From Bacteroidia bacterium (GTDB taxonomy: Bacteria > Bacteroidota > Bacteroidia > AKYH767-A > OLB10): a stretch of DNA of 64,000 bases. Below the pieces are notes generated by a model. It saw only the letters and a list, made by a program, of their open reading frames with translations. It was not told the origin of the DNA and searched no databases. Positions 34,719 through 43,719 of this stretch are shown in pieces (position 1 is the first letter of the stretch; each line of letters starts with the position of its first letter). The stretch lies in NCBI GenBank assembly GCA_037045145.1, contig JBAOIA010000010.1, positions 1 to 64,000 of the forward strand, written 5' to 3'. The position numbers and the translations under genes are program-made.

Positions 34719-35069
34719 TCAATTGGTTTTTGAAAGTGGATGTTTCAAATAAATAATTACCAAATTGAGCAACAAGAATGGCAGTTCAATGGCTACGCCT
34801 TTTAAATCTTTATCGAGAAGATGAAAGCAAATAATCAGTAAAATGCCTGCACTCATTAGAAAATTGCCCCAAACAAAAGTCTTTGGAAAAAGAATAAACA
34901 AAGCACTCAACATTGTGATTGCTCCGTTTATCATTACGGCTGTTTTGCTAAAATTCCATTTGCCGAACATTTCAAGCATTTCTGTTTTTGCTGTTAGCAT
35001 TGCATAACCCTGTTTCAGTCCCATAAAGACTGCTACAAGCATTAGAATTGAATTTAAGATTTTTATCAT
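34719..35069 (-). CDS. DoxX-like small membrane protein
   Basis: A 116-residue protein with four hydrophobic spans and the short loop GYAMLTAKTEMLEMFGKWNFS, typical of DoxX-like family members. Function unknown; relatives are linked to redox or stress responses. One base separates it from the SnoaL gene. The AraC regulator lies 44 bases upstream and probably controls the operon. Confidence 0.7.
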   Translation of the reverse strand: MIKILNSILMLVAVFMGLKQGYAMLTAKTEMLEMFGKWNFSKTAVMINGAITMLSALFILFPKTFVWGNFLMSAGILLIICFHLLDKDLKGVAIELPFLLLNLVIIYLKHPLSKTN

Positions 35070-35113
35070 TTTATGAAATGTTTAGACAATGTAAAATTAC
35101 TCCAAACATTCAT

Positions 35114-35506
35114 TTAAGAAAAGGTGTTATTTTCAGTTTTTTGCTTTCTGTATTGTCGAGGCGTAATGCCTTCCATTGCCTTGAAGAATTTTGTAAAGTT
35201 AGTTGGCTCTTGGTAGGTCAGTTTGTGGCAAATTTCTTTGATGGTTAGGGTTTCATCGTCAAGCATTTTTTTTGCTTCAACGATAATTCGTTCTTCAACG
35301 TGGTCGCAAGGCGATTTGCCTGTGGTGAGTTTTATAGTGTTGCTAAAATGTGTCGGGTGAATAAAAAGCAACGAAGCAAAATCTTTGATGTGATACATAA
35401 AATTGATTTTGCCTATAAGTATGTCGTTAATGTGTTTGTCTAAAATGTAAAGAAACTCATTTGTTATCTCGTCTTTTCGCGTCAATATTTTGTCAGGTAT
35501 TTTCAA
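35114..35506 (-). CDS. Short AraC-family transcription regulator
   Basis: A 130-residue AraC/XylS-type regulator consisting of little more than the double helix-turn-helix: DFASLLFIHPTHFSNTIKLTTGKSPCDHVEERII then LTIKEICHKLTYQEPTNFTKFFKAMEGITPRQYRK. The only start compatible with the family N-terminus is TTG at 35504-35506, since an in-frame stop lies two codons upstream. Probably the local regulator of the DoxX/SnoaL/channel genes. Confidence 0.85.
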   Translation of the reverse strand: MKIPDKILTRKDEITNEFLYILDKHINDILIGKINFMYHIKDFASLLFIHPTHFSNTIKLTTGKSPCDHVEERIIVEAKKMLDDETLTIKEICHKLTYQEPTNFTKFFKAMEGITPRQYRKQKTENNTFS

Positions 35507-35564
35507 ATGTTAGTTCTATTTATTCGTCTGTTGAATGTTTGTACTGTGGTTCGGTAGGGTTGCA

Positions 35565-35810
35565 CATAACGGCAGTCTGTGAAAAAATATTTTTTCAGCA
35601 TTTACAAATGTAAAATAATTTCAATAATTTTAAGGGGAAATAAATATAAAAAATGCCTCAAATACAAGGTATCAACCGAGAACAAATAACTTTTTCAAAC
35701 CTTGAAAGTCAGATAGCAAAAGACAATGAGATTCGATTTATAGATGCTCTTAGTCATTCATTTCACCTGCCAAGAGCGCAAAGGGGCGCGACATGACAGG
35801 TGAGGTAAAA
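35565..35810 (+). repeat. Direct repeat copy B (IS1182-type remnant plus hairpin)
   Basis: Second copy of 33404-33655 in the same orientation. It is nearly identical from CATAACGGC up to about 35752, after which a few bases are missing relative to copy A, then the hairpin CACCTGCCA (35764-35772) / TGACAGGTG (35794-35802). Hairpins 2 and 3 of the longer repeat are absent. With copy A it brackets about 1.9 kb that holds the AraC operon. Confidence 0.85.
35653..35796 (+). pseudogene. IS1182-type transposase N-terminal fragment, copy B
   Basis: A 47-residue frame opening MPQIQGINREQITFSNLESQ and reaching DNEIRFIDA, the family motif in better state than in copy A, then a non-homologous tail ending at a TGA. 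Transposase remnant without catalytic domain. Confidence 0.65.
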
Positions 35811-35836
35811 AGCTTATAACTCTCTAATTTTTGAAA

Positions 35837-36892
35837 TTAAAATTCAACGATAACTTTATGTGTAGAAGAAGTTCGTCCGTCAGTTACTTTAATAAAATAT
35901 ACGCCTTTAGTTAAATTGCTTAAATCAACTTCCAAAGATTGTCCTTTGTTTTTTTGTTGAAAATTAACTTTCTGTCCAAGTGTATTAACTACTTCTAACA
36001 AAGCATTGGTACTGCCAATATTACTAAGTAAAAATTTACCTGAAGAAGGATTAGGCACGATGGTTATTTTTGATTGCGTTGCTACCTGACTTAAACCTGT
36101 TGTTCCTGAAATTGGTTGATAGCGCAATACAGGTGTTTGTGCAGTTCCATCAACAGTTGTAATACCATAAACCAATATAGGTTGTTTGATGGTATCATGA
36201 AACCAATAATAATAGTCATCAGAAACCAAATAATCTATAACAGGCACACCCATCATATAGATTTTGATATGAAAAGTTTCCACCACATGTGTTCGCAATA
36301 CATTACTGAATGTTCCGGTTGGCAACATTAATGTTCCTTGCTGATCTGCATTCATGGATAGGCTACCACTTTCTAAGGTACATGAATCTTCGCCAAGGCC
36401 AAAAGGTGCATACCTTCCGTTATAGGTAGAACTGAATGCTTGTCCGGCTGTTATCGGAAAATGAAATTCTGTTGCAAAAGTACCATTGGTGTAAACACCA
36501 TAGTTGCTGCTGCTGCTATACCATCCGATACGGTTAATGTCGTTAGCAGTGTTCTGGTAATAAAAATATCCGGGTGCGCCACTTTCTCCACGAGCAATTG
36601 TTGCTGTAGGAAAAGAATCCACACCATTACCTGTTATTGTTGCAGGATCATGATAGGTAAAACTATAGTTTGTACCGGCATTCATCAGCAAAGAATTGTC
36701 CCAGAGTACATTTGTAACCGGGCCGGTTCCGTTTTGGTTGAATCCAAATGTATTGGCATCAACATAGTTAATGGTATCGCCAACGGCAGGAAGCTGATGT
36801 GTAGCTGAAATGGTTATCAACTGGGCTTGGCTATTTATAGCGGCAGCTAAAAATACAGAAGCAATTAGAGTAGAGATTTTATTCATCATCAA
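35837..36892 (-). CDS. T9SS-secreted protein of unknown function
   Basis: A 351-residue protein with a signal peptide (LIASVFLAAAINSQAQ) and a type A T9SS sorting domain at the C-terminus (IVPNPSSGKFLLSN ... GVYFIKVTDGRTSSTHKVIVEF). The middle 240 residues are beta-rich with many Tyr, Thr and Asn and no catalytic motif; DDYYYWFHDTIKQPILVYGITT resembles conserved blocks of uncharacterised secreted Bacteroidota proteins. Two adjacent ATG codons make the start ambiguous by a few bases. Confidence 0.82.
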   Translation of the reverse strand: MMMNKISTLIASVFLAAAINSQAQLITISATHQLPAVGDTINYVDANTFGFNQNGTGPVTNVLWDNSLLMNAGTNYSFTYHDPATITGNGVDSFPTATIARGESGAPGYFYYQNTANDINRIGWYSSSSNYGVYTNGTFATEFHFPITAGQAFSSTYNGRYAPFGLGEDSCTLESGSLSMNADQQGTLMLPTGTFSNVLRTHVVETFHIKIYMMGVPVIDYLVSDDYYYWFHDTIKQPILVYGITTVDGTAQTPVLRYQPISGTTGLSQVATQSKITIVPNPSSGKFLLSNIGSTNALLEVVNTLGQKVNFQQKNKGQSLEVDLSNLTKGVYFIKVTDGRTSSTHKVIVEF

Positions 36893-37041
36893 TTTTTATA
36901 TGGCAATAATAAAAAAAGATTTTAAACCATAAAAACTTCCTGAGGGTTTTGAAGCGTCTTTTCCTACAGGTTTTCTGATTCATGTCATTTTTTCATTCCA
37001 TTCCTTTGGCCATCTTGCAACGTTTTTTAAAAGCTATTTAA

Positions 37042-38268
37042 ATGGTAGAGTTAATGTCGCCTGCAGGGTCGTTTGAGTCGCTGCAAGCAGCTATACAAGG
37101 CGGTGCCGATGCAGTATATTTTGGTATAGAACAACTGAACATGCGTGCACGTGCAGCAAATAATTTTACACTCGGTGACCTTGCTGAAATTAAAAAAATA
37201 TGCAGTGCAAAAAATGTTAAAACCTATCTTACATTAAACACAGTAATGTATGATCACGACATTATGCTGATGAAAAAAATTATTGATGCAGCCAAGAAAA
37301 ATAACATTGATGCAGTTATAGCATCGGACCATGCCGCTTTGATGCATGCCAGAAAAATTGGTATTCCGGTACACATTTCAACTCAGGCCAATGTCAGCAA
37401 TATTGAAAGTGTACGCTTTTTTGCAGATTATGCAGACACTATTGTTTTGGCCCGCGAACTAACATTGAATCAGGTTGCCGATGTTGTGAAACAAATTAAA
37501 CGTCAAAAAATAAAAGGGCCTTCGGGCGAACTGATAAAAATAGAAGTATTTGCACATGGTGCTTTATGTATGGCCGTTTCCGGAAAATGTTATATCAGTC
37601 TTCACTCTCATAATGCCTCGGCAAACCGTGGTGCATGTATTCAAAATTGCAGAAGAGAATATATTGTGAAAGATAAAGAGGGAGAATTTGAACTTGAAAT
37701 TGACAATGAATATATCATGTCGTCAAAAGATTTATGCACTATTGATTTCCTTGACAAACTCATTGAAACGGGTATAAGTATTTTGAAAATTGAAGGCAGA
37801 GGTCGTGCTGCCGATTATGTTTATACAACCACAAAATGCTATAAAGAAGCCATTACAGCATGTAACGAAGGAAGCTATACAAAGGATAAAATAACAAGAT
37901 GGAAAAATGAGCTGGCAACAGTTTTTAATCGTGGTTTTTGGGGAGGCTACTTTCTCGGAAAAACAATGGGTGAATGGAGTAATACAGGAGGTTCGCAGGC
38001 AACAACTAAAAAAATTTATATCGGCAAAGGGGTTAAATATTTTCCAAAAAGTAAGGTAGGAGAGTTTAAACTGGAATCGGGAACTCTTTCCGTTGACACT
38101 GATATTATGATTACCGGTTCAACAACGGGAATTATTCTAACCAAGGTGCAGGAACTGCGAATGGATGATTTGCCGGTCACAACCGTAAAAAAAGGCGATG
38201 TATTTTCAATGCCAATAGCTGAAAAAATAAAACCTTCTGATAAATTATATAAAATCATTAATGATTGA
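37042..38268 (+). CDS. U32-family protein (TrhP/YegQ-like)
   Basis: A 408-residue peptidase-U32-family protein. It opens VELMSPAGSFESLQAAIQGGADAVYFG, and has the conserved cysteines in GALCMAVSGKCYIS and RGACIQNCRREY that in this family bind an Fe-S cluster. Members such as TrhP hydroxylate tRNA uridine 34 using prephenate, so tRNA modification is more likely than peptidase activity. It overlaps the downstream ferredoxin gene by eight bases. Confidence 0.88.
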   Translation: MVELMSPAGSFESLQAAIQGGADAVYFGIEQLNMRARAANNFTLGDLAEIKKICSAKNVKTYLTLNTVMYDHDIMLMKKIIDAAKKNNIDAVIASDHAALMHARKIGIPVHISTQANVSNIESVRFFADYADTIVLARELTLNQVADVVKQIKRQKIKGPSGELIKIEVFAHGALCMAVSGKCYISLHSHNASANRGACIQNCRREYIVKDKEGEFELEIDNEYIMSSKDLCTIDFLDKLIETGISILKIEGRGRAADYVYTTTKCYKEAITACNEGSYTKDKITRWKNELATVFNRGFWGGYFLGKTMGEWSNTGGSQATTKKIYIGKGVKYFPKSKVGEFKLESGTLSVDTDIMITGSTTGIILTKVQELRMDDLPVTTVKKGDVFSMPIAEKIKPSDKLYKIIND

Positions 38269-38488
38269 AATAGTACAATACAGGAGCAGATGTATTGGAT
38301 GCAATGCCTGTGTTGAAGCTTCGGCAACACGCTGGCGTATGTCGCGCAAAGATGGAAAATGTACATTGGTTGGTGGAAAAAATAATAAAGGTATCTACAT
38401 CGCTATAGTAAATGATGATGAATATGAACAAGCATTACAGGCAGCAAAAAACTGCCCTGTAAACATTATTAAAGTAAAAAAGAAATAA
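38261..38488 (+). CDS. Small [4Fe-4S] ferredoxin
   Basis: A 75-residue ferredoxin with CIGCNAC near residues 11-17 and NCPVNI near 64, enough for one 4Fe-4S cluster; the usual second motif is degenerate. The start lies inside the end of the U32 gene, so translation is coupled. Its likely role is delivering electrons to the neighbouring U32 enzyme or the flavin-barrel protein (inference from context). Confidence 0.85.
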   Translation: MIEIVQYRSRCIGCNACVEASATRWRMSRKDGKCTLVGGKNNKGIYIAIVNDDEYEQALQAAKNCPVNIIKVKKK

Positions 38489-38911
38489 ATGGATTCGTTT
38501 ATAGAAAACTTTATTGTTTCACAGAAGAATATGACACTGTGCACTTCGGTTAACAACATACCTGAATGTGCAAGTTGTTTCTATACGTTCATGCCGGAGG
38601 GTGCATATTTGATTTTTAAATCGAAAAACACTACAGGTCATGTTTGTCGTGCACTTGCAAATAATAAAGTGGCCGGTACAATTTTGCCGGACATAAGTAA
38701 AATTGGAAACATCAGGGGCATACAGTTTTCAGGAGTTTTTCTGGAGCCACAGGAAGACTTATTGGAGAAAGCGAAGAAAATATATTACAGCAAATTTCCT
38801 TTGGCATTAGGAATATCGGGCGAATTGTGGCTGATAAAATTAACCTACATCAAAATGACCGACAATACTCTTGGTTTTGGAAAAAAGCTGATATGGGAAA
38901 ATAGTTACTGA
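38489..38911 (+). CDS. PNPOx-like flavin split-barrel protein
   Basis: A 140-residue protein that looks like the pyridoxamine-phosphate-oxidase-like split-barrel fold: VSQKNMTLCTSVNNIPECASCFYTF, then VCRALANNKVAGTILP and IRGIQFSGVFLEP. Such proteins bind FMN, F420 or heme. It begins one base after the ferredoxin stop, making a U32-ferredoxin-flavin-barrel operon. No biochemical role can be assigned. Confidence 0.7.
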   Translation: MDSFIENFIVSQKNMTLCTSVNNIPECASCFYTFMPEGAYLIFKSKNTTGHVCRALANNKVAGTILPDISKIGNIRGIQFSGVFLEPQEDLLEKAKKIYYSKFPLALGISGELWLIKLTYIKMTDNTLGFGKKLIWENSY

Positions 38912-38924
38912 TTTAAAAAATCAA

Positions 38925-41789
38925 TTATACAGCTTCGGCACTTTCATAGGAAGCAACATCCGGACAAGTACAAACTAAATTCCTATCGCCATAGGCATTA
39001 TCAACCCTCTTAACAGATGGCCAGAATTTATTTCCATCAACCCATGGTGCCGGGAAGGCGGCCTGCTGCCGTGAGTAGGAATGTTTCCATTCATCAGCAG
39101 TTACTTCTTTAGCGGTATGCGGTGCATTCACCAACATGTTATCATCTTTGGGATATTCGCCATTCATTACTTCCATAATCTCCTGTCTGATGGCAATCAT
39201 GGCATCACAGAAACGATCTATTTCTTCCAGAGATTCACTCTCTGTTGGTTCAACCATTAGCGTTCCTGCCACAGGAAAAGCTACTGTAGGTGCATGAAAT
39301 CCGTAATCCATTAATCTTTTTGCAATGTCTGTTACGTCCACATCTACCACGGCTTTAAATGCACGACAATCCAAAATCATTTCATGTGCACAGAAACCAT
39401 TTTTGCCTTTATATAAAACAGGATAATGTTTTTCTAATCGTGCTTTTATATAGTTGGCATTGAGCATAGCTATTTCTGTTGCACGTTGTACACCTGTCTT
39501 ACCTAGCATTTTTATATATCCATAACTAATCAACAATATTAATGCACTGCCCCAAGGAGCTGCGGCAACGGCATTTACGCCCTTGCGTCCACCGGTAGGC
39601 ACAACAGTATGCGAAGGCAAAAATGGTGCAAGATGTTCTGCAACACCAATAGGTCCCATTCCGGGGCCACCTCCACCATGTGGTATGGCAAATGTTTTAT
39701 GTAAGTTAAGATGGCAAACATCTGCACCTATCAATGCAGGGCATGTTAAACCTACCTGTGCATTCATGTTGGCACCGTCCATATAAACCTGTCCGCCATT
39801 GGCATGTATTGCTGAGGTAATTTGTTTAATATTTTCCTCATATACACCATGTGTGGATGGGTAAGTAACCATCAGACAGGATAAATTTTCCTGGTGTTGT
39901 TCTGCTTTCAGTCTCAAATCGCTAAGGTCAATATTTCCATCATCATCACATTTAACAACAACAACTTTTAATCCGGCAAGTACAGCACTGGCAGGGTTGG
40001 TGCCATGTGCAGACTGTGGTATCAATACTACATTACGATGATTCTGCCCTCTGTCGCTATGATATTTCTGAATAACAACCAACCCGGCATATTCTCCTTG
40101 CGCACCACTGTTTGGTTGCAACGACACTGCTGCAAAACCTGTAATCTCTTTAAGAAAATTTTCAAGTTCAGTAATAATATGTGCATAACCCTGTGCCTGC
40201 TCAACCGGTGCAAAAGGATGCATGTTGGCAAACTCCGGCCAGCTTAGTGGCTCCATTTCACTGGTAGCATTCAGTTTCATGGTGCAAGAACCTAATGAAA
40301 TCATTGAATGATTCAATGCAAGATCTTTATTCTCGAGACGCTTGATGTAGCGTAGCATCTCTGTTTCGCTATGGTGTGTATTAAATACTGCATGGTTCAG
40401 AAATGCCGAACTGCGTAATAGCGCAGCAGGTATGGCACTACCATTCTGACTAACAGCAGAAATTGATTTTTTACCAATGCTGGCAGCAAACACACGCAAT
40501 ATGTCTTTCAAATCTTCGTCAGAAGTTGTTTCATCAATACTTACACCAACTGAATTTCCATTGTAACGAAAATTTATAAGATTGGCTTCAGCCATATCAC
40601 GAACACTATCTGCATCTTCCACCTCAATAGTCAATGTATCGAACCAGGTATTATTAATTAATTTGAAGCCGGCCTTCTTAAGGCTTTCGGCTAAGGCTGT
40701 GGTACGTTTGTGGACAGTTGATGCAATAGCCTTTAAACCTTGCTGTCCATGATATACAGCATACATTGATGCCATCACCGCTAACAGCACTTGTGCAGTA
40801 CAAATATTACTCGATGCTTTATCACGTCTGATGTGTTGCTCGCGGGTTTGCAATGCCATTCGCAAGGCAGGGCTGCCGGCAGTATCAACACTCATTCCTA
40901 TAATTCTTCCCGGAATGTTGCGTTTATAGCTATCATGTGTTGCAAAATACGCAGCATGAGGGCCACCATAACCCATAGGTACACCAAACCTTTGTGTAGA
41001 GCCAACTACACAGTCAGCACCCCACTCACCGGGTGGTGTTAACAATACTAAGCTTAATATATCTGCTGCCACACAAACACGCACCTCATGACGATGACAC
41101 ATGTTAACAATGTTTTTATAGTCCAACACATTACCAACTGCATCAGGATATTGAAGTAATGCACCAAAGAAACTGTCATCAGGCGAAAACAATTGTTCAT
41201 CGCCAACAACCAATTCAATACCCAAAGGTTTGCTGCGTGTATGTAACACATCAATTGTTTGTGGAAAGCAATTTTCAGAAACAAAAAATTTAACTACATT
41301 ATTTTTTTCTGCTTCCTTGGAGCGGGTATAAAAAAACATCACCATAGCTTCGGCAGCAGCAGTGGCTTCGTCTAATAAAGAGGCATTGGCTATTTCCATA
41401 CCTGTTAAATCACAAACCATAGTCTGAAAATTCAACAGCGCCTCCATACGGCCTTGTGCAATCTCTGCCTGATATGGGGTGTAGGCTGTGTACCAACCCG
41501 GATTTTCAAAAATGTTTCTTTTTATTACGCCAGGCACGATGGTATTGTAATATCCCATGCCGATAAAATTTTTGAAAAGTTGATTTTCCGATGCTACTGC
41601 TTTCAACTCATTTAAATATTCAAATTCGCTCATTGCCTCCGGAAGGTTTAATGGTTTTTGCAAGCGAATCAGTTCAGGGATAATTTTAGCAATAAGTTCG
41701 TTTACGGATTTTACGCCAATGGTGGCAAGCATGTGTTTAACCTGCTTATCATCAGGGCCAATGTGCCTGTCGGCAAAAGAATAGTACAT
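38925..41789 (-). CDS. gcvP: Glycine dehydrogenase (decarboxylating), P-protein
   Basis: PLP enzyme of the glycine cleavage system, full-length fused form (954 residues) containing both the inactive N-terminal and active C-terminal halves. The PLP lysine is about residue 698 in NLHKTFAIPHGGGGPG. I use the ATG at 41787-41789 (MYYSFADRHIGP). The TTG seven codons upstream overlaps the -7 box TACTTTTG and is therefore unlikely. No gcvH or gcvT is nearby. Confidence 0.95.
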   Translation of the reverse strand: MYYSFADRHIGPDDKQVKHMLATIGVKSVNELIAKIIPELIRLQKPLNLPEAMSEFEYLNELKAVASENQLFKNFIGMGYYNTIVPGVIKRNIFENPGWYTAYTPYQAEIAQGRMEALLNFQTMVCDLTGMEIANASLLDEATAAAEAMVMFFYTRSKEAEKNNVVKFFVSENCFPQTIDVLHTRSKPLGIELVVGDEQLFSPDDSFFGALLQYPDAVGNVLDYKNIVNMCHRHEVRVCVAADILSLVLLTPPGEWGADCVVGSTQRFGVPMGYGGPHAAYFATHDSYKRNIPGRIIGMSVDTAGSPALRMALQTREQHIRRDKASSNICTAQVLLAVMASMYAVYHGQQGLKAIASTVHKRTTALAESLKKAGFKLINNTWFDTLTIEVEDADSVRDMAEANLINFRYNGNSVGVSIDETTSDEDLKDILRVFAASIGKKSISAVSQNGSAIPAALLRSSAFLNHAVFNTHHSETEMLRYIKRLENKDLALNHSMISLGSCTMKLNATSEMEPLSWPEFANMHPFAPVEQAQGYAHIITELENFLKEITGFAAVSLQPNSGAQGEYAGLVVIQKYHSDRGQNHRNVVLIPQSAHGTNPASAVLAGLKVVVVKCDDDGNIDLSDLRLKAEQHQENLSCLMVTYPSTHGVYEENIKQITSAIHANGGQVYMDGANMNAQVGLTCPALIGADVCHLNLHKTFAIPHGGGGPGMGPIGVAEHLAPFLPSHTVVPTGGRKGVNAVAAAPWGSALILLISYGYIKMLGKTGVQRATEIAMLNANYIKARLEKHYPVLYKGKNGFCAHEMILDCRAFKAVVDVDVTDIAKRLMDYGFHAPTVAFPVAGTLMVEPTESESLEEIDRFCDAMIAIRQEIMEVMNGEYPKDDNMLVNAPHTAKEVTADEWKHSYSRQQAAFPAPWVDGNKFWPSVKRVDNAYGDRNLVCTCPDVASYESAEAV

Positions 41790-41807
41790 GTACTCTGGAT
41801 TTTGGCG

Positions 41808-41815
41808 CAAAAGTA
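41808..41815 (-). promoter_or_regulatory. -7 box of gcvP
   Basis: Minus-strand TACTTTTG fits TAnnTTTG and lies about 19 bases before the ATG chosen for gcvP. It excludes the upstream in-frame TTG as start. Confidence 0.5.
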
Positions 41816-42159
41816 AATAATTAGAACATGAAAAAATGTGTTTTTGATTGCATTCATCATGATTTACATCAAGCTTTTACCTCTTTTTGGAACAAAAATT
41901 ATTAACACATGTTGATATATCCATGTTTTTAAAACCTGGGCGTGTCACCGCCTTTGGCGCTGTCGGGCTATTTGCTCCAAGTACGCTACTGCCTGCTGCA
42001 GTATGCGGGCTTTACGCTACTATCCCTCACGCAAAATCATTTCCTAAACAAAAACTTTTCTCCTCCTATTCGATTATTTAAATAATAACACATTATCAAA
42101 TTTTTAACAAATGCTATATATTACATACATTTTTTATAGTTTTGAATCAAATAACTGAT
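41816..42159. other. Intergenic stretch between gcvP and the next gene
   Basis: About 340 bases without a gene between divergent genes. It holds the REP-like element at 41938-42032 and a TAGTTTTG -7-like box at 42137-42144 in front of the plus-strand gene. Confidence 0.6.
41938..42032. repeat. REP-like palindromic intergenic element
   Basis: A GC-rich island in AT-rich DNA. Outer ends GCGTG and CACGC are inverted. Inside are hairpins CGCC-TTT-GGCG (41949-41959) and TACTGC/GCAGTA (41987-42003), the phrase GTGTCACCGCC...TGTCGGGCTA, and the end CTATCCCTCACGC. This layout is familiar from repeats scattered between genes in many Bacteroidota genomes. It occurs once in this window, so its repetitive nature is inferred from memory of such elements. 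Confidence 0.6.
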
Positions 42160-42804
42160 ATGACCTTACGTCTCTTTATAACATCCCTTATTTTTCTTTT
42201 CAGCGCTACAACATTAAGCGCACAAGACACCCTGTTACTCCTCAATGGAAAAACCAAACCCGTAAAACTATTTAACCTCAACGACCCCGACTGGGTGCGA
42301 TATGTAAAACAGCAAGGTAGTTCGCGTGTCAAAAAAGTTGATATTTATAAAGTGTTTTCCATAAAAAAAGCCGATGGTACAGAGCAAGTACTTTATAAAC
42401 CAGACAGCACCTCTGACGACCCTGATGTTCCGTGGGTACGAGATTTTATTGCAGGACAACAATATGGCATACTGCATAAAAGAGAGCGATTTAACAAACA
42501 CAATAATCAATGGCAGCGCAGACTAAATTTTACTGAAGTAGGTGGAATAGCGGCTGGCGGTGCCGGAAGTCTTTTAACTTTTTATGGAATCCCTGTGCCA
42601 GCAATATATGCCATAGCTGTAGGGCGGCATAGTCCTGCACTACCAAATGCTCCGGATATTGCACCGGAATTAAAAAACAGCGAAGGCTTTATTTCAGGTT
42701 ATCAAAAACAAAGAAGAAATCAGCGTATCAGACAAGGATTTGTTTCCGGCATGATAGGTTTTGCTGTTGGCATTGTTACTTTCACCCTAATAGCTCGGAA
42801 TTGA
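42160..42804 (+). CDS. Exported/membrane hypothetical protein
   Basis: A 214-residue protein of unknown family. It has a signal peptide (LFITSLIFLFSATTLSAQ) and a first domain DTLLLLNGKTKPVKLFNLNDPDWVRYVKQ...VFSI, a pattern often seen in short Bacteroidota envelope proteins. Two Gly/Ala-rich hydrophobic segments follow (VGGIAAGGAGSLLTFYG and GFVSGMIGFAVGIVTFTLIA). The ATG at 42160 is used; a TTG at 42142 overlaps the -7-like box. The next gene begins at the base after its stop. Confidence 0.65.
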   Translation: MTLRLFITSLIFLFSATTLSAQDTLLLLNGKTKPVKLFNLNDPDWVRYVKQQGSSRVKKVDIYKVFSIKKADGTEQVLYKPDSTSDDPDVPWVRDFIAGQQYGILHKRERFNKHNNQWQRRLNFTEVGGIAAGGAGSLLTFYGIPVPAIYAIAVGRHSPALPNAPDIAPELKNSEGFISGYQKQRRNQRIRQGFVSGMIGFAVGIVTFTLIARN

Positions 42805-43614
42805 TTGTTCAGGAAGATTGCTCATAAAACTGTCTCCTATAATTTTCTCATTGCACTGGCAGCAAGTGCAGCAAGTCATTTAACTATTCTCAGAATAAAT
42901 GAACAAAACAATTTAGTTCTTATTGCCATAATCTTCTTTGCTACCCTATCCATTTATAATTTTCCAAGATTACCCCTACAGAAGCCACTTACTACACGCA
43001 CATGGATTTGCTTTTCATCAATTCTTGTGGCAGCATTATTAATATTTAATTATAATTTTATTTCTATCAATCTTTTTTTGACAGCTATTCTTTTTTGTCT
43101 TATTTATATGATGCCTTTTAATTACAAAGGCAAACGCATTAAAGGTATTCGCAACATTTTTCTGCTTAAAAATATTTTTCTTGCTGCCAGCTGGGCATTA
43201 ATTACTGTGCTTTTGCCAATGGCTGCGCTAGGACATGAATCACCTATTATTCCTGAGGTATTTTTACTCCGTTTTATTTACGTATTCGGCATTTCTTTAT
43301 TGTTTGACATCCGTGACACAGAAAGGGACAAAACACGCAATCACCTGACGCTACCTGTGGTTTTAGGAATCACCGTAACACGCTATATTGTTATTGCCTC
43401 AGCAGCATTATTTATTTTGATTCTTACTGTTCTTTATCGTCATCAACATTTTACAGAAGCAATGGCATTTGCATTTATGATTAGTGCTTTGCTGTTGGTT
43501 GTTGCAGCAATTACTGCACCGCCTGTTTCAAACTTCAGATTCTATCAGATTGGGGTTGACAGTTTGCTGATTGTACAATGGTTGTTGGTTGTAGTTGCCG
43601 TAAAATTTTATTAA
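42805..43614 (+). CDS. UbiA-like multi-span membrane protein
   Basis: A 269-residue protein with about eight membrane spans. FDIRDTERDK near residue 168 resembles the second Asp-rich motif of UbiA prenyltransferases. The first motif (NDxxDxxxD) is replaced by TLSIYNFPRLP, with no Asp, so normal prenyl-diphosphate chemistry is doubtful. The start must be the TTG directly after the previous stop, since no ATG occurs in the first 100 codons. Probably co-transcribed with the preceding gene. Confidence 0.7.
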   Translation: MFRKIAHKTVSYNFLIALAASAASHLTILRINEQNNLVLIAIIFFATLSIYNFPRLPLQKPLTTRTWICFSSILVAALLIFNYNFISINLFLTAILFCLIYMMPFNYKGKRIKGIRNIFLLKNIFLAASWALITVLLPMAALGHESPIIPEVFLLRFIYVFGISLLFDIRDTERDKTRNHLTLPVVLGITVTRYIVIASAALFILILTVLYRHQHFTEAMAFAFMISALLLVVAAITAPPVSNFRFYQIGVDSLLIVQWLLVVVAVKFY

Positions 43615-43719
43615 ATTCATTCTATACTTGCATCGTTCTAAAAATCCTGTTTTATTTTTTTTGGTAATTTAATCTTAATCATGTAGGTTTGAACTCCTCT
43701 AAATCTCAAAATCTGAAGT

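Noticed and set aside
35653..35796. A small functional gene encoding a 47-residue protein
   Set aside because: It equals the beginning of a transposase joined to repeat sequence, so it is a remnant.
33404..35810. A classical composite transposon or MITE
   Set aside because: The two repeats lack terminal inverted repeats and a transposase catalytic domain, and no target-site duplication was recognised.
41790..41810. TTG start extending gcvP by seven codons
   Set aside because: It overlaps a TAnnTTTG promoter box, and the family N-terminus fits the ATG at 41789.
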